DNA of 20,995 nucleotides. Origin: Cochliopodium minus. Its lineage: Eukaryota; Discosea; Himatismenida; Cochliopodiidae. Below are positions 1 through 9,127 of the stretch, one piece after another. The DNA is taken from contig JAMYWO010000014.1 of the NCBI GenBank assembly GCA_024220525.1, positions 17,267 through 38,261 on the forward strand. The letters run 5' to 3'. The position numbers and the translations under genes were made by a program. Below the pieces are notes generated by a model. That model was not told the origin of the DNA and ran no database searches. It saw nothing but the letters and a program-made list of their open reading frames with translations. Every line of letters begins with the position of its first letter. The stretch's first letter is position 1.

Positions 1-402
1 TTTTTTTACTTTTCTTCCTCTAACAACTGTTTTGGAATGATTATCATCTATTATATCCTCCACTGTATATGTCAAATCAGGTATCGATATCTTTCCAAAG
101 ATCATCATCTGCTTCCTATTCAATCAAAAAATAAAAAATTATAAATTAAAAAATTAAAAAATAATAAATTCTTAAATTGCATATTATACCATTCAACTGA
201 TCCAACACTCTTGGATTGTGCCAACATATGTCTATATAAAAAAATTGATTTGATTATATTGTTAATTATCCGATTCTCTTTACCTATTTGGAAGGTAGCA
301 TTGGAATTTATCGAAATCCAGATAAGTATCGAGTATATCATAATTTGATTTGTTTAATTCACTGTGTATTAATTCTATTATTTCTTTTCTTGAAACATTC
401 AT
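1..402 (-). CDS. SnoaL/NTF2-like domain protein, 3' end cut by window edge
   Basis: Three exons are visible: 402-284, 231-190 and 115-1. Joining them keeps frame (AG|A, then TG|G) and gives about 92 residues without a stop. The start is the ATG at 402-400 after an A/T-rich leader. The middle (HMLAQSKSVGSVEW) and the end (IPDLTYTVEDIIDD, then KTVVRGR) follow the pattern of SnoaL-like polyketide-cyclase/ester-cyclase folds, where a 'PDL.yTVED.i.egd.VvvR' stretch forms the central strands. In that family the cone-shaped fold binds small hydrophobic ligands or has lost catalysis. The catalytic side chains cannot be judged because the C-terminal half lies outside the window. No signal peptide is seen, so a cytosolic protein is inferred. 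The family match is from pattern memory only; another NTF2-like family is possible. Confidence 0.6.
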
Positions 403-868
403 TTTTGTTTTTAGATTTTTTTTTTATTTTTTTAATTTAATATTTCTTTATTAAAAGATTTTTGTTTACACGTTATTATATCTTGGAATCTTCTAGACCA
501 GAAAATTGAATTTTCAATCAAGATCATCCACAATTATAAAAATTCAATTTATTTTTCAGTGAAATTCAATGAACAAGTTAGTTATAATAAAGAAAATTCT
601 TTTTGATATTCTAATTTCACTAACAAGTTAATAAATATTAAAGTGAAACAAAAATTCATATTCTTTAAATGAATTAACCACCCAAATAATTTTCATTTTT
701 TTTTCTTTATTTTTCAAAGTATTTCTATAATTTTAAAGAAAGTTTAATGGAAATAGATTTCAACTGAAATTAACAAACAAATTTTTTTTTTTGGTATCAG
801 TTTAAAACAAAACAAATTTGATCTATCTTTCATTTAATGATCTATAATATAAATTTAAAAAGAAAAAA
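403..868. promoter_or_regulatory. Divergent intergenic spacer (466 bp)
   Basis: AT-rich spacer between two divergently transcribed genes, so it should hold both promoters. It contains T-tracts and short A/T palindromes. I see no convincing ORF, tRNA or snoRNA, and no distinctive TATA or operator element that can be told apart from the background composition. Confidence 0.4.
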
Positions 869-2899
869 ATGGAGAACAAAAACTTTGATGAATATAGAAT
901 CAAATTAATAAAATCATCAGGATTATTCAATGCAATAGCTGCATGTAAAATCTCAATCAATGGAACAAAATAATCAATAAATAAAAAAAAAATTAAAATT
1001 TTTGTTTTGCAAGTGAGACAATATGGTTAGAGAAGATATTTTTCATTTGTAATAACTCATTTATATATTAAACAATTGAAATCAAAGGATATGTACGTAA
1101 CTATGATTATTCTGGATTGGAGATTGTGGACTTTCAAAGCAGTGAGAATTATGAAAGGAAGAGCATAATTACCTCCATCCATTACACAACACTCAATTAC
1201 GAGAAGATAGGATCTAATAAAATCTTCATCTGTTACAATGAAGAGGGAATGTCAACAAATCATGCCCAATTGGCAACATTGAAGGTAAATATCGAGTAAT
1301 TTTAAAAAATTGATTAATTAAATGATTGAATATGGATCAATATTGATCACATTAAACAAATGATTGAATCATTCATCAAAACAAAAGATTAAAAATTCAA
1401 TTTTAAATTTATAAAGAATAGAGGATTGACATTTCTAATCTTAACTTTTTAATATCAAATTTTTATTAGGAATTTATTTTGATGGATAATTCATCTGAGA
1501 TATGGTGCTTGTCTCAAAGATTCGAAGCATTCGCAAAGAAATGTAAAAAAAAAAAAGAAAAAAAAAATTTAAATAAAATTTCATTTTTTTGAAGATCACT
1601 CTTTGGTTTCTAACCCCCTAAAAGAGGTGAAGAGAACAAGATTTCCCTTTCGTATTTTACCCAAAAGGTTCATTTCCAACTGGGACATTTCCGAAGTAAA
1701 AAAAAACTTTCAAAAAAAAAATCATTTTAATTTTTTTAACTTTTAAAGTTTTCAATTTTCTTTGATATTTTTTAATTTTGTTTGGTATTTTTTAATTTTT
1801 TTTTTAAGGACGAAGAATCACTTCATTCATGCGACATACAATTCATGATCAACTTGACTCACCAAAAACACTTGGAGAGAAACCACGGGCTCTACGAAGT
1901 GTTGAAAAAAAAGGACATTCCCTTCAATGAAGGGACTAAAATTCCTTTCGTAACTTTCAACGAAATCATCGAAACCATTCCTCATTTACCATTATTAAGT
2001 AAAAAAATAAAATTTAAAAAAAAATTTACATTTTCTTTTATAAATTTTTTTATGTTTATTTTTTATTTTAATTTTTATTTTGTAAATTTTATTTTTTATT
2101 TTTGTTAATTTTTAAATCTTTTTATGTTTATTTTTTATTATTTTTGTGTTTGTCTTGATTTTTTTTTTTTAATAAAACATTTTTTTTTTAATTATTTATT
2201 TCTTAATAACTTTTTTTATTAATAATTCATTTTGGTAAAAAAAAAAATTTTGTTAAAAGTACACGGAAAGAATGGGACATGTAGACCTCCTGCAATCATT
2301 GTTTGGTACATCATGAAAAACAAGAAAATATCGCTTCCTGAAGCAGTTCATCAAGTTAATCGTGTCTGTTTGAACGGTAAAAAAAAATTTATCAAAAAAA
2401 AATATTATTAAAAAGAAAAAATTTAAAAAAAAAATTAAAATAAAACAATAAAATTTTTTTAATAAATTTAAATAAAATTTTTTTTATTAAAGCGAATGTT
2501 TCTCCTTTTTGGGACCAACTTTGCCAGATGGAAAAAGATTTTTTCTCGAGCAAAATGAAACAAGTTCCTTGCCGCATGGTCTCCTCTTTTTCAGACTTTC
2601 AAAAACTAAACAGGCAAAATATTTAAATTTATAATTATTTTTAGTTCAAAATTATTTCATTTTTAATTAATTTTTTTTTAAATTTTTTTTTTAATTATAA
2701 TTCATTTTAATTTTTTTAAAATCTTTAAAGGCCTCTTTCCAAAATTGAAGAATTTTCAAAGAAAGAGAAGGATTGTCCTCTTTCTAAGGAGGGTTTGGAG
2801 GATTTGGATCTTCTCGTCAAACAGCTCAAGCACAAGGACAACCTCCTCTTTTATCAGTCTAAGACTTACTCTTTCCTCACTATAATGGAAACATGGTAA
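869..2899 (+). CDS. Dual-specificity phosphatase-fold protein, STYX-like pseudophosphatase
   Basis: Nine exons: 869-944, 1014-1025 (12 nt), 1088-1284, 1470-1542, 1595-1695, 1809-1998, 2260-2376, 2493-2613, 2731-2899. All phases agree and give 351 aa ending in TAA. Residues 1 to about 130 are unrecognised. From about 135 a DSP fold begins (FRILPKRFIS, then IQFMINLT), followed by a P-loop near 218-225 reading HGKNGTCR. The family signature is HCxxxxxR: His and Arg are kept but the nucleophilic Cys is Gly, as in STYX. The downstream helix (IIVWYIMKNKKISLPEAV) matches the DSP 'AYLM....sl.eA' helix. Loss of Cys predicts no phosphatase activity; a phospho-protein binding or scaffold role is inferred from STYX. 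The last intron has a GC donor. The downstream neighbour is convergent. Confidence 0.75.
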
Positions 2900-3142
2900 C
2901 TTTATAATAAATTAAATTATGATTAAAAAATAAAAAAATAAAAAAAAAAAAAAAATAAAAATAAAAAATTTGAAATAAAAATTTGAAATAAAAAATTTGA
3001 AATAAAAAATAAAAAATTTGAAATAAAAAATAAAAAATAAAAAATAAAAAATANTGTTTTTTTAAAAAATAATAATCAAACAATAAATAAAAAAAATAAA
3101 AAAAAATAAGAAATAAAAAACAATTTTAAAATAAAAAAGTAA
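2900..3142. repeat. Low-complexity A/T tract with short repeats and one undetermined base
   Basis: Convergent intergenic DNA made almost wholly of A and T. A unit close to aaatttgaaataaaa recurs several times between about 2965 and 3030. Base 3054 is N, so the tract was hard to assemble. On the minus strand it holds only one AG dinucleotide (at 2901-2900) below the last certain ankyrin exon, which limits the splice choices for that gene. Confidence 0.7.
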
Positions 3143-4709
3143 TTAATAAAAATGGAAATAAAATTTTTGTAAAAAAATAAAAAAAATAAAAAATAAAAAC
3201 AATTTTAAAATTAAAATAAAAAATACTTTAGATTTGTTTCCAAGTTTTCCAGCTAATTGAATGGGAGTCAGAGAGTCATTATTCAAAGAATCCTTCTGGG
3301 CACCTCTTCTGATCAAAAGTTCACTGTACTGTGGATTGTCTATCAAAGCACAAACATGAAGAGAAGTGTTACCTTTAAAATAAAATGAATAAAAATAATA
3401 ATCATAAAAATAAATTAATAAATGTTAAACAAAGAAATAAAATAAATCAAAAATAAATGAGTAATAAATGGTAAATAAAATTATTGATTAAAATAAATTT
3501 ATTAATTAATAAAATAAAATAAAATTAATTAAAAAATGTTAAAAAAACAAATTAAAAAATAAATTAGGTAAAAATGTTAAACAAAGAAATTAAATTAAAT
3601 TAAAAATTAAATTAAAAAAATAAACAAAAAAAAATTAAATAATCAAATTAAGTAAATTAATTTTAAGTAAATTAAATTAATCAAATAAAATTTGTTTAAT
3701 TTTACCTTTTGAATCTTTATATTTCAAATCAGCTCCACTTTGGATGAGGAGTTCGAGGGTGGTGGTGCCGATCTTGTTTTCGAAGAGAATGTAGAAAAAC
3801 AAGGTGACATCTTCTGTACTGTTAAAGTATTCCTCCTTCAAAATGCTGTTCAACTGTCGTTCTAAAAAAATAAAAAATAAAAAAATAAAAAATAAAAAAA
3901 TAATTTTTACTTTCATCAAATAAAGGATCATTGCAGTATCACCTCTCAAAGCAGCGTTCAAAATACAACTTTTGGAGGGAGTAGAAATAGATTTTATGGT
4001 GAGAGCGGCCTCTAAAAATTTTAAGTTGGCAAAAGCACAAACAACGGAAAAGAAACTATCAAATTTAAAGTTTTGTTGGGTGGGAGTGAGGATGGGTTGG
4101 GTTTCTTCTGTCAATGTTTCGAATTTTTGTTTGGAGAAGTTTGTGTCGATCATTTCTGTTATTTTTTTTATGTTAAATATGAAAATTAAAAATAAAAAAA
4201 AAACTTTCTAAAAAAATTAATAATAAAAAAAATACTATCTAAAAGTTTTAAAAAAAAAAGTGAAAATGGAAATAAAAAAAAAAAACAAAATTAAAAAAAA
4301 TTGAAATAATCAATGGAATACCTTGTGAGATCTCTTTAAATTTTTCTATGTCATCTCTTTGGATGGAATCCAACAAAATCTTCATTCTACTTTGAAGAAG
4401 CTCCTGTTTGGTACGAGTGGTGTTCTCTGATTCTTTAAGTGAGATCTCTTGAGATAATTCTTTAAAAAAAAATGTGAACAATTATTTTGATTGAAATTTC
4501 GATTTTTTAATTTAATATTATTTTATTTTATTTTATTTATCTTTCTTTTTACCCATTACACTTAATCTTTGCAATTTATTATCCGATTCATCTTGAGATA
4601 TTTTGTGCTCCTTAGAATTTGCTAATCCATTCTCTTTTAGAAATAGATGATCATCGGTATCATCGGTATCTTCCGTCAATTCCTTTTCTTCTATTGGATG
4701 TATCCTCAT
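3143..4709 (-). CDS. Ankyrin-repeat protein
   Basis: Exons 4709-4553, 4459-4322, 4155-3911, 3853-3706 and 3372-3227 join in frame (278 aa). Reading on from 3226 adds 27 hydrophobic residues to a TAA at 3143. The start is the first in-frame ATG (4709), downstream of an in-frame stop. Residues 1 to about 50 are acidic and charged, likely disordered (repeated TDD). About 55-105 is helical and charged. Ankyrin-type helices lie at about 190-275: LELLIQSGADLKYKDSKGNT followed by SLHVCALI, then SELLIRRGAQKDSLNNDSLT with PIQLAGKLGN, showing the LLI..GA and TPLHLA-like hallmarks. Ankyrin repeats mediate protein-protein contacts; the partner is unknown. The readthrough tail looks like translated intron. 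The alternative is a sixth exon 2899-2756, antisense to the upstream gene's last exon. Confidence 0.7.
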
Positions 4710-4934
4710 TCCTCTTTCCTCCTGATCATTATAGAGCAAATTAATATTAAATATATCATTATTATAAAATTATTTCTTATATTTGTTATTAAATGGTTCA
4801 TACTAATCATTTAATGAACAATCCATTCTAAATTTATAATTTATATTTTTTATATTCTGTGCATCAAATCAAATATAAATATATTTTTCAGAGTATACTT
4901 AAATATTTCTATAATTGATAAAATGATATGATGA

Positions 4935-5279
4935 TTATTGAATGGAATGATTATATAAATCATTTGGCAAATATCCATCTTTTAAATTCTTTACCTTCTC
5001 CTTTATTATATCATCCTTGACATTCTCTTGTACAAGGGTCAAAATTTCAGTATTCAATTTTGGACTATGGTATTGTTCATTCTCTTCAACAATCTCTTCA
5101 ACTATCTCTTCATTTTTGATTATATTGTTCTCTTTAATATTCACATCATTAATAGATGGGATCTTCTCTATAGTTATCTCTTTCTTTTCATCTCCTCTTG
5201 ATTTGTTCATTTTCATTCTGTATAACACTGCAAATACAACCACCAACAATGATATCAAAACTGACACAATAAAATTCAT
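4935..5279 (-). CDS. Small single-pass membrane protein, function unknown
   Basis: Single-exon ORF of 114 aa, ATG at 5279-5277 and TAA at 4937-4935. Residues 2-20 (FIVSVLISLLVVVFAVLYR) form one transmembrane segment or uncleaved signal anchor. It is followed at once by a basic patch (RMKMNKSRGDEKK) and then by a charged, Glu/Asn-rich, probably disordered tail with repeated EEIVEE. The basic residues after the hydrophobic segment favour the tail being cytosolic. No family is recognised. It lies 225 bp upstream of the ankyrin gene on the same strand. It could be a short orphan; composition (coherent TM segment, non-repetitive tail) supports a real gene. Confidence 0.6.
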   Translation of the reverse strand: MNFIVSVLISLLVVVFAVLYRMKMNKSRGDEKKEITIEKIPSINDVNIKENNIIKNEEIVEEIVEENEQYHSPKLNTEILTLVQENVKDDIIKEKVKNLKDGYLPNDLYNHSIQ

Positions 5280-5610
5280 TTCTATCTATTCTATTAATTT
5301 GGAAATTAGAGGGATATATCGGGTAAATTGAAATAAATTTTTTTTTTTATTTAATTGATAAGAGTTCAAAACACTTTTAAAATTATAATAATTTAAGCAA
5401 CTATAATTATTATGCAAATCATTCTTGATGAAACTGTTAGATTGCTTTATTTATCTAATTTTTAATACCTTTTTTTAATTTTCAGTTAAATAAAATAAAT
5501 GAATATTACAATTTTTCACATTCTTTTGTTTGTTTAAAGTGATTGATTGGTAATTTGAAATAATGATCAATTCATTGATTTTTTGTTCCTATTCTAAATT
5601 AAAAAAAAAA
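5280..5610. promoter_or_regulatory. Divergent spacer between membrane-protein gene and SGF29 gene
   Basis: 331 bp of AT-rich DNA with T- and A-tracts separating divergent starts, expected to hold both promoters. An in-frame upstream ATG at 5563 could extend SGF29 by 16 residues. I see no RNA gene or conserved motif. Confidence 0.4.
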
Positions 5611-6839
5611 ATGCAACAACCAAATCCCTATGCACTTGGACATCAAAATATAAAAGATACAATCATATTTGCTCAACAAATGAACGAATATATAAAAAAA
5701 TACAACAAATTACAACAAATAATTTATAACAGTAAAATAATAAAAAAATGAAAAATTATTTTTCTGAAAATAAATAAAAAAAAAAAAAAAAAAAAATAGA
5801 TCAAGACAAAACAGAAATTGATGAAAAAACAATGCTAAAATTAAGAATGGCTTATCTTAATTTACAAAAACTTCTTGAACAAGGAAAATCGTAAAATAAA
5901 AAACATCCGCCCAAATTTTTTTTAAAAGGAGATTATTCAAATTTTTTTTTAAAAAAAAATTCAGACACATTGACAATGGAATAAAGAATATTGAGTTAAT
6001 ACAAAATGATCTTTACTCTACTGAAGAAAGTAAAAATGTTTTTTTAAATTTTTTTTTTGATTTATATTTTGGATAGATCCACAAAAGACAAAAGATTTCT
6101 ATGTAAATTATCATGTACCAGTATACAAAGGAAAAATGTAAAAATAAAGTTTTGAATATTTTGATTTTTTATTTATTTTTTTATTTGATTGTTAAAAGTA
6201 AAGGAATTTCTTCTTGTGGTAAAATTCCTCTTCCCAATGAACACTCTCCTGTATACGGAGATTATGCGGCTGCAAGAGTGAGTAACGAGGATGGGGGATT
6301 CGAATGGATACTGACCAAAATAATCAGCTTTTCAAATCAAAAATACATTGTGGAAGATATTGAACCAGAAAGCGCAGAATCAAAGTAAAACTTTTTTATT
6401 TTTATTTTTATTTTTATTTTTATTTTTATTTTTATTTTTATTTTTATTTTTATTTTTATTTTTATTGATTTTTATTTTTATTTTTATTTTTATTTTTATT
6501 TTTACAGGAGGTACGATTTACAAAGAAAGTTTATCATTCCTCTCCCCAAAAGCATTCCTGAAAAATGGGTTCCTGAGTACATATTCAGCAAAGGGGACAT
6601 AGTGCTTGCTCTATTTCCAGGAACAACATCCTTTTACAAGGGTAAAAAAAGAAAAAGACTTTCCATTTATAATCGTTTTATTTTTGTTAGGGGTTGTCAT
6701 GTCATGTCCTACTAATAAATCTCCCAAAACAAACAATTACCAGATCCACTTTGCGGATGATGAAGATGAAAATGGAAAACCTCCTTCTCGAACTGTTCCT
6801 GCTCAATACGTTATTCAATATCCAAACGATAAAAATTGA
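5611..6839 (+). CDS. SGF29: SAGA-associated factor 29, tandem-Tudor H3K4me reader
   Basis: Seven exons: 5611-5731, 5800-5890, 5965-6029, 6077-6137, 6199-6384, 6508-6641, 6691-6839, all in phase, giving 268 aa. The N-terminal ~120 residues are helical, as in other SGF29 proteins, where they tether to the SAGA/ATAC acetyltransferase module. The C-terminal SGF29 domain is clear: VYGDYAAARV, EWILTKIISFSNQKYIVEDI, RKFIIPLP, VLALFPGTTSFYKG, YQIHFADD, QYVIQYP. In human SGF29 (numbering from memory) the trimethyl-lysine cage is Tyr238, Tyr245 and Phe264; here the aligned residues are F211, Y218 and F240, so one Tyr is Phe. The role, from the family, is docking the Gcn5 complex on H3K4me2/3 nucleosomes. 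The start at 5611 follows an A-tract; ATG 5563 is an alternative. Intron 5 is a TTTTTA microsatellite. Confidence 0.9.
6390..6504 (+). repeat. TTTTTA hexanucleotide microsatellite in SGF29 intron 5
   Basis: Nearly perfect tandem TTTTTA repeats fill the intron between donor and acceptor, broken once near 6465 by a 'ttga' interruption. The tract also serves as the polypyrimidine stretch before the TTTACAG acceptor. Copy number is likely variable between strains. Confidence 0.9.
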
Positions 6840-6926
6840 AATTTATAAAGCCAAATATTGAAAATTAAAAAATATAAAATTTGAAATTTCATTTATTATT
6901 ATTTAATTTAAAATATTTTTAAATTA

Positions 6927-8153
6927 TTAAAAAATCAATCTTGGAAAAGTCTTATTTAATTCTTGGATGTGTCCTCCGTTCAAAGTACGAGTCACTAATT
7001 CTTTAAACTTTTCAGGATTTTTGAGCATCATTGAATGTGCTTCCAATTCTTTATCTTGAAGAGCATTCTGCGTGTAAAAAGAGGTTTTATTGAGAAATGT
7101 TCCAAAAAGATTAAAATATAAAATGAATTGATTAAATTTTCGAAGTAAGGATTGATGATTCACTAATCGAAGATATAATTCATTATTGATGAGGTATTGT
7201 TTTATATTTACCATCAAATGTGTTATAATAAAGGATAAAAAGATTATACTTTTAATGATGTTGAATTCATTATAATTTTCAAAATTATCAAAATATTAAG
7301 GAAAATCCACTATAAATATAATTAAAATTTAAAAGACATTTCAGATATATTGAATCCTATCTTTAGATATTTATAGAAATGATTTGAATATTATAAAACT
7401 AATTTTTCTTACAGGTAAAGGATCATAAGGATTAGGAGCCTCAAACAAAGTGATAATACCAAAAACAAGATTTTGAATTCCCAAAAGAGGAGACCAATCT
7501 TCTCTCAAGATATTTAAACAGATTTTTCCCTCATAATTAATGTTTGGATGATAGATTGGCACTGTTTCAAGGGATACCTTTGGTGCATCGTTTGGATATC
7601 CTACTGGAATCTCTACGTTGAACATAAAGCTGGCTCCCTTCCAGAAACCTTGGTATGGGGATGCATACAGGGTGAATTTGGTGAGATCTTTTGGATTTGG
7701 AAATTCTACAACTATCCCTGGTACTTCTTCAAATTCTACAACGATTAAAAAGATATGAAATGAAATAAATGATTGAAGAGTTTTTGATTGTTTTATTGAT
7801 ATCAAGAAAAATTATTTTGATGAATATTTATCAACAACTAATTTCTTTTGGAATATTTATTGGTTGAGAATTCTCAATAATTTATGATTATAAATGCTTC
7901 ATATTATTTTCTTTGTTATTTTAATATAAACTCATATATATTTATATATTTCTTTCTATTTTTACCATTCCAATGTTTTTGAAGTATAATATCTCTTGCC
8001 ATCTCTTCTGAAGTGGAATTTTTGTTTGATTTAACTTTTTCCTTTTCTTCCTGTTGTTCCTGTTGTTTTTTGTTTCTTTGTGCAACAAGACTCTTGAAAA
8101 TAATGATGAATTGATTTAAATTTGAGGATTGCAATATTTTTATTTACCCTCAT
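6927..8153 (-). CDS. UBC12: NEDD8-conjugating enzyme E2 (UBC12/UBE2M type)
   Basis: Four exons: 8153-8148 (just ATGAGG), 8092-7966, 7735-7413 and 7067-6927, in phase, 198 aa ending in TAA. The UBC fold follows UBE2M closely: [49 protein letters not shown], then [11 protein letters not shown] and a helical C-terminus. Catalytic Cys is C117 in the CLNILRED motif, with HPN at 107-109. The N-terminal extension begins [20 protein letters not shown], resembling the MIKLFSLK-QQKK docking peptide that binds the NEDD8 E1; Met-Arg rather than Met-Ile follows the start. The family role is transfer of NEDD8 to cullins, activating cullin-RING ligases. The last intron (7412-7068, 345 nt) is long for this locus. 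The CDS stop lies 87 bp from the convergent SGF29 stop. Confidence 0.92.
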
Positions 8154-8540
8154 TTGATTATATCCTCTTTTGATACCTTTTTTTTATTTTCATATTATAA
8201 TTTTGACAAAAAAAAAGAAATTCAATTTATATGCGAGAAGAGATTTAGGAATGAATACTCACAAAAAAACAATCACAAAACAAATGAAACAGCTCATTAA
8301 AAACAACGCATCGAAAGAAACAAAGATGAAATGAAAACCTCGAATAAAAAGGTTTCAATAAAATATTTGAAACAAATTTAAAGAATTAATGATTAAAAAG
8401 AAAACAATTTTTGTAATAACTGAGAAGTAAAAATAAAAGCAAATTTATTTGAAAGAGCTTTTATTTAAACAAAAAAAAAAAAGAAAAAAAGAAATAAAAT
8501 ACAAACAAAAAAAAAAAGTATTAGGGTAAGTCGTTTTCAA
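8154..8540. promoter_or_regulatory. Spacer between U2 snRNA 3' end and UBC12 start
   Basis: 387 bp of AT-rich DNA expected to contain the UBC12 promoter and the U2 3'-end formation signal. An A-rich tract at about 8468-8519 (T-rich on the U2 strand) follows the U2 3' hairpin. No ORF or further RNA gene is convincing. Confidence 0.4.
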
Positions 8541-8724
8541 TCCCTACCATGAGTGCAAAGCAGGTACAACTTGTGTTGAGCAAATCTGTCAGCAAGCCAA
8601 CAGAAGGTAGCTCAACCCCCACGAAAGATTAGGATAATATTAGATCGCCCCGTAAGACGAATCAAGATATTAAACTTGATAGAACAGATACTACACTTGA
8701 TCTTAGCCGAAGCTAGAGAAGGTA
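8541..8724 (-). ncRNA. U2: U2 spliceosomal snRNA
   Basis: The minus strand carries the near-invariant U2 5' region: CTTCGGCTAAGATCAAGTG followed by TAGTATCTGTTC. The branch-site pairing element GTAGTA is at 8694-8689. Stem IIa is rebuilt with covarying bases (ATCAAG...CTTGAT around TTTAATAT). A further small hairpin (TCGTC...GGCGA) follows. The Sm-like site is probably AATCTTTCGTGG at 8630-8619, which departs from the usual ATTTTTG. Stem-loop III pairs GTTGAGC with GCTCAAC (8616-8575). Stem-loop IV (about 8566-8545) has a loop with TTTGCACTC, recalling the U2B'' loop. The 5' end (about 8724) and 3' end (about 8541) are set by comparison to the canonical RNA and are approximate. It base-pairs with the intron branch point during splicing, in keeping with the intron-rich genes around it. 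Confidence 0.95.
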
Positions 8725-9127
8725 AAATAATTCTACTCAACCTTTTTTACTTTTAAAAAATTAATGTTTAAAAAATTTATATAAAAAGGGAAAAATTAAA
8801 GAAAAAAAAATATATATTTTCTTTTTATCCTTTTTTTTTTTTTTGAAAAAAAAGTATTCAAAATGAAAAGGTTTGAAAAAAAATGGATAAAATTATTTGA
8901 GAAGTATAAGTAAGTTAAAAGTATAAAGATATCTGGTTTGATTTGAGAATGAGAATATATATTTTTTTGAAGGTTGAAAATAAGATAATATTTTGATAAT
9001 TCTTTTGTTTTATTACAAATTTAAAATATTGGAGTTGATTGAATGGTTGGTATTGTTTTTTCAAATTTTTTTTTTTTCTTATATTTTTTATAAGCAAAAG
9101 AAATAGAAATGTTTTTTGAATGTTGTT
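8725..9127. other. Spacer upstream of U2 and downstream of coiled-coil gene
   Basis: About 400 bp of AT-rich DNA. It should contain the U2 promoter and the 3' UTR of the coiled-coil gene. A short minus-strand ORF here (9097-8915) has random Lys/Ile/Phe-rich composition and I do not call it. Confidence 0.4.
8776..8783 (-). promoter_or_regulatory. TATA-like element upstream of U2
   Basis: On the minus strand the sequence reads TATATAAA, about 52-59 bp before the inferred U2 5' end. The distance resembles that of snRNA proximal elements, but the surroundings are so AT-rich that chance is likely. Confidence 0.25.

Noticed and set aside
7548-7748. Plus-strand Trp/Tyr-rich ORF
   Set aside because: Antisense to the UBC12 core exon, which has clear family homology.
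8380-8430. Possible C/D box snoRNA (tgatta ... ctga)
   Set aside because: The boxes are imperfect, there is no terminal stem, and such short motifs are expected by chance in this composition.
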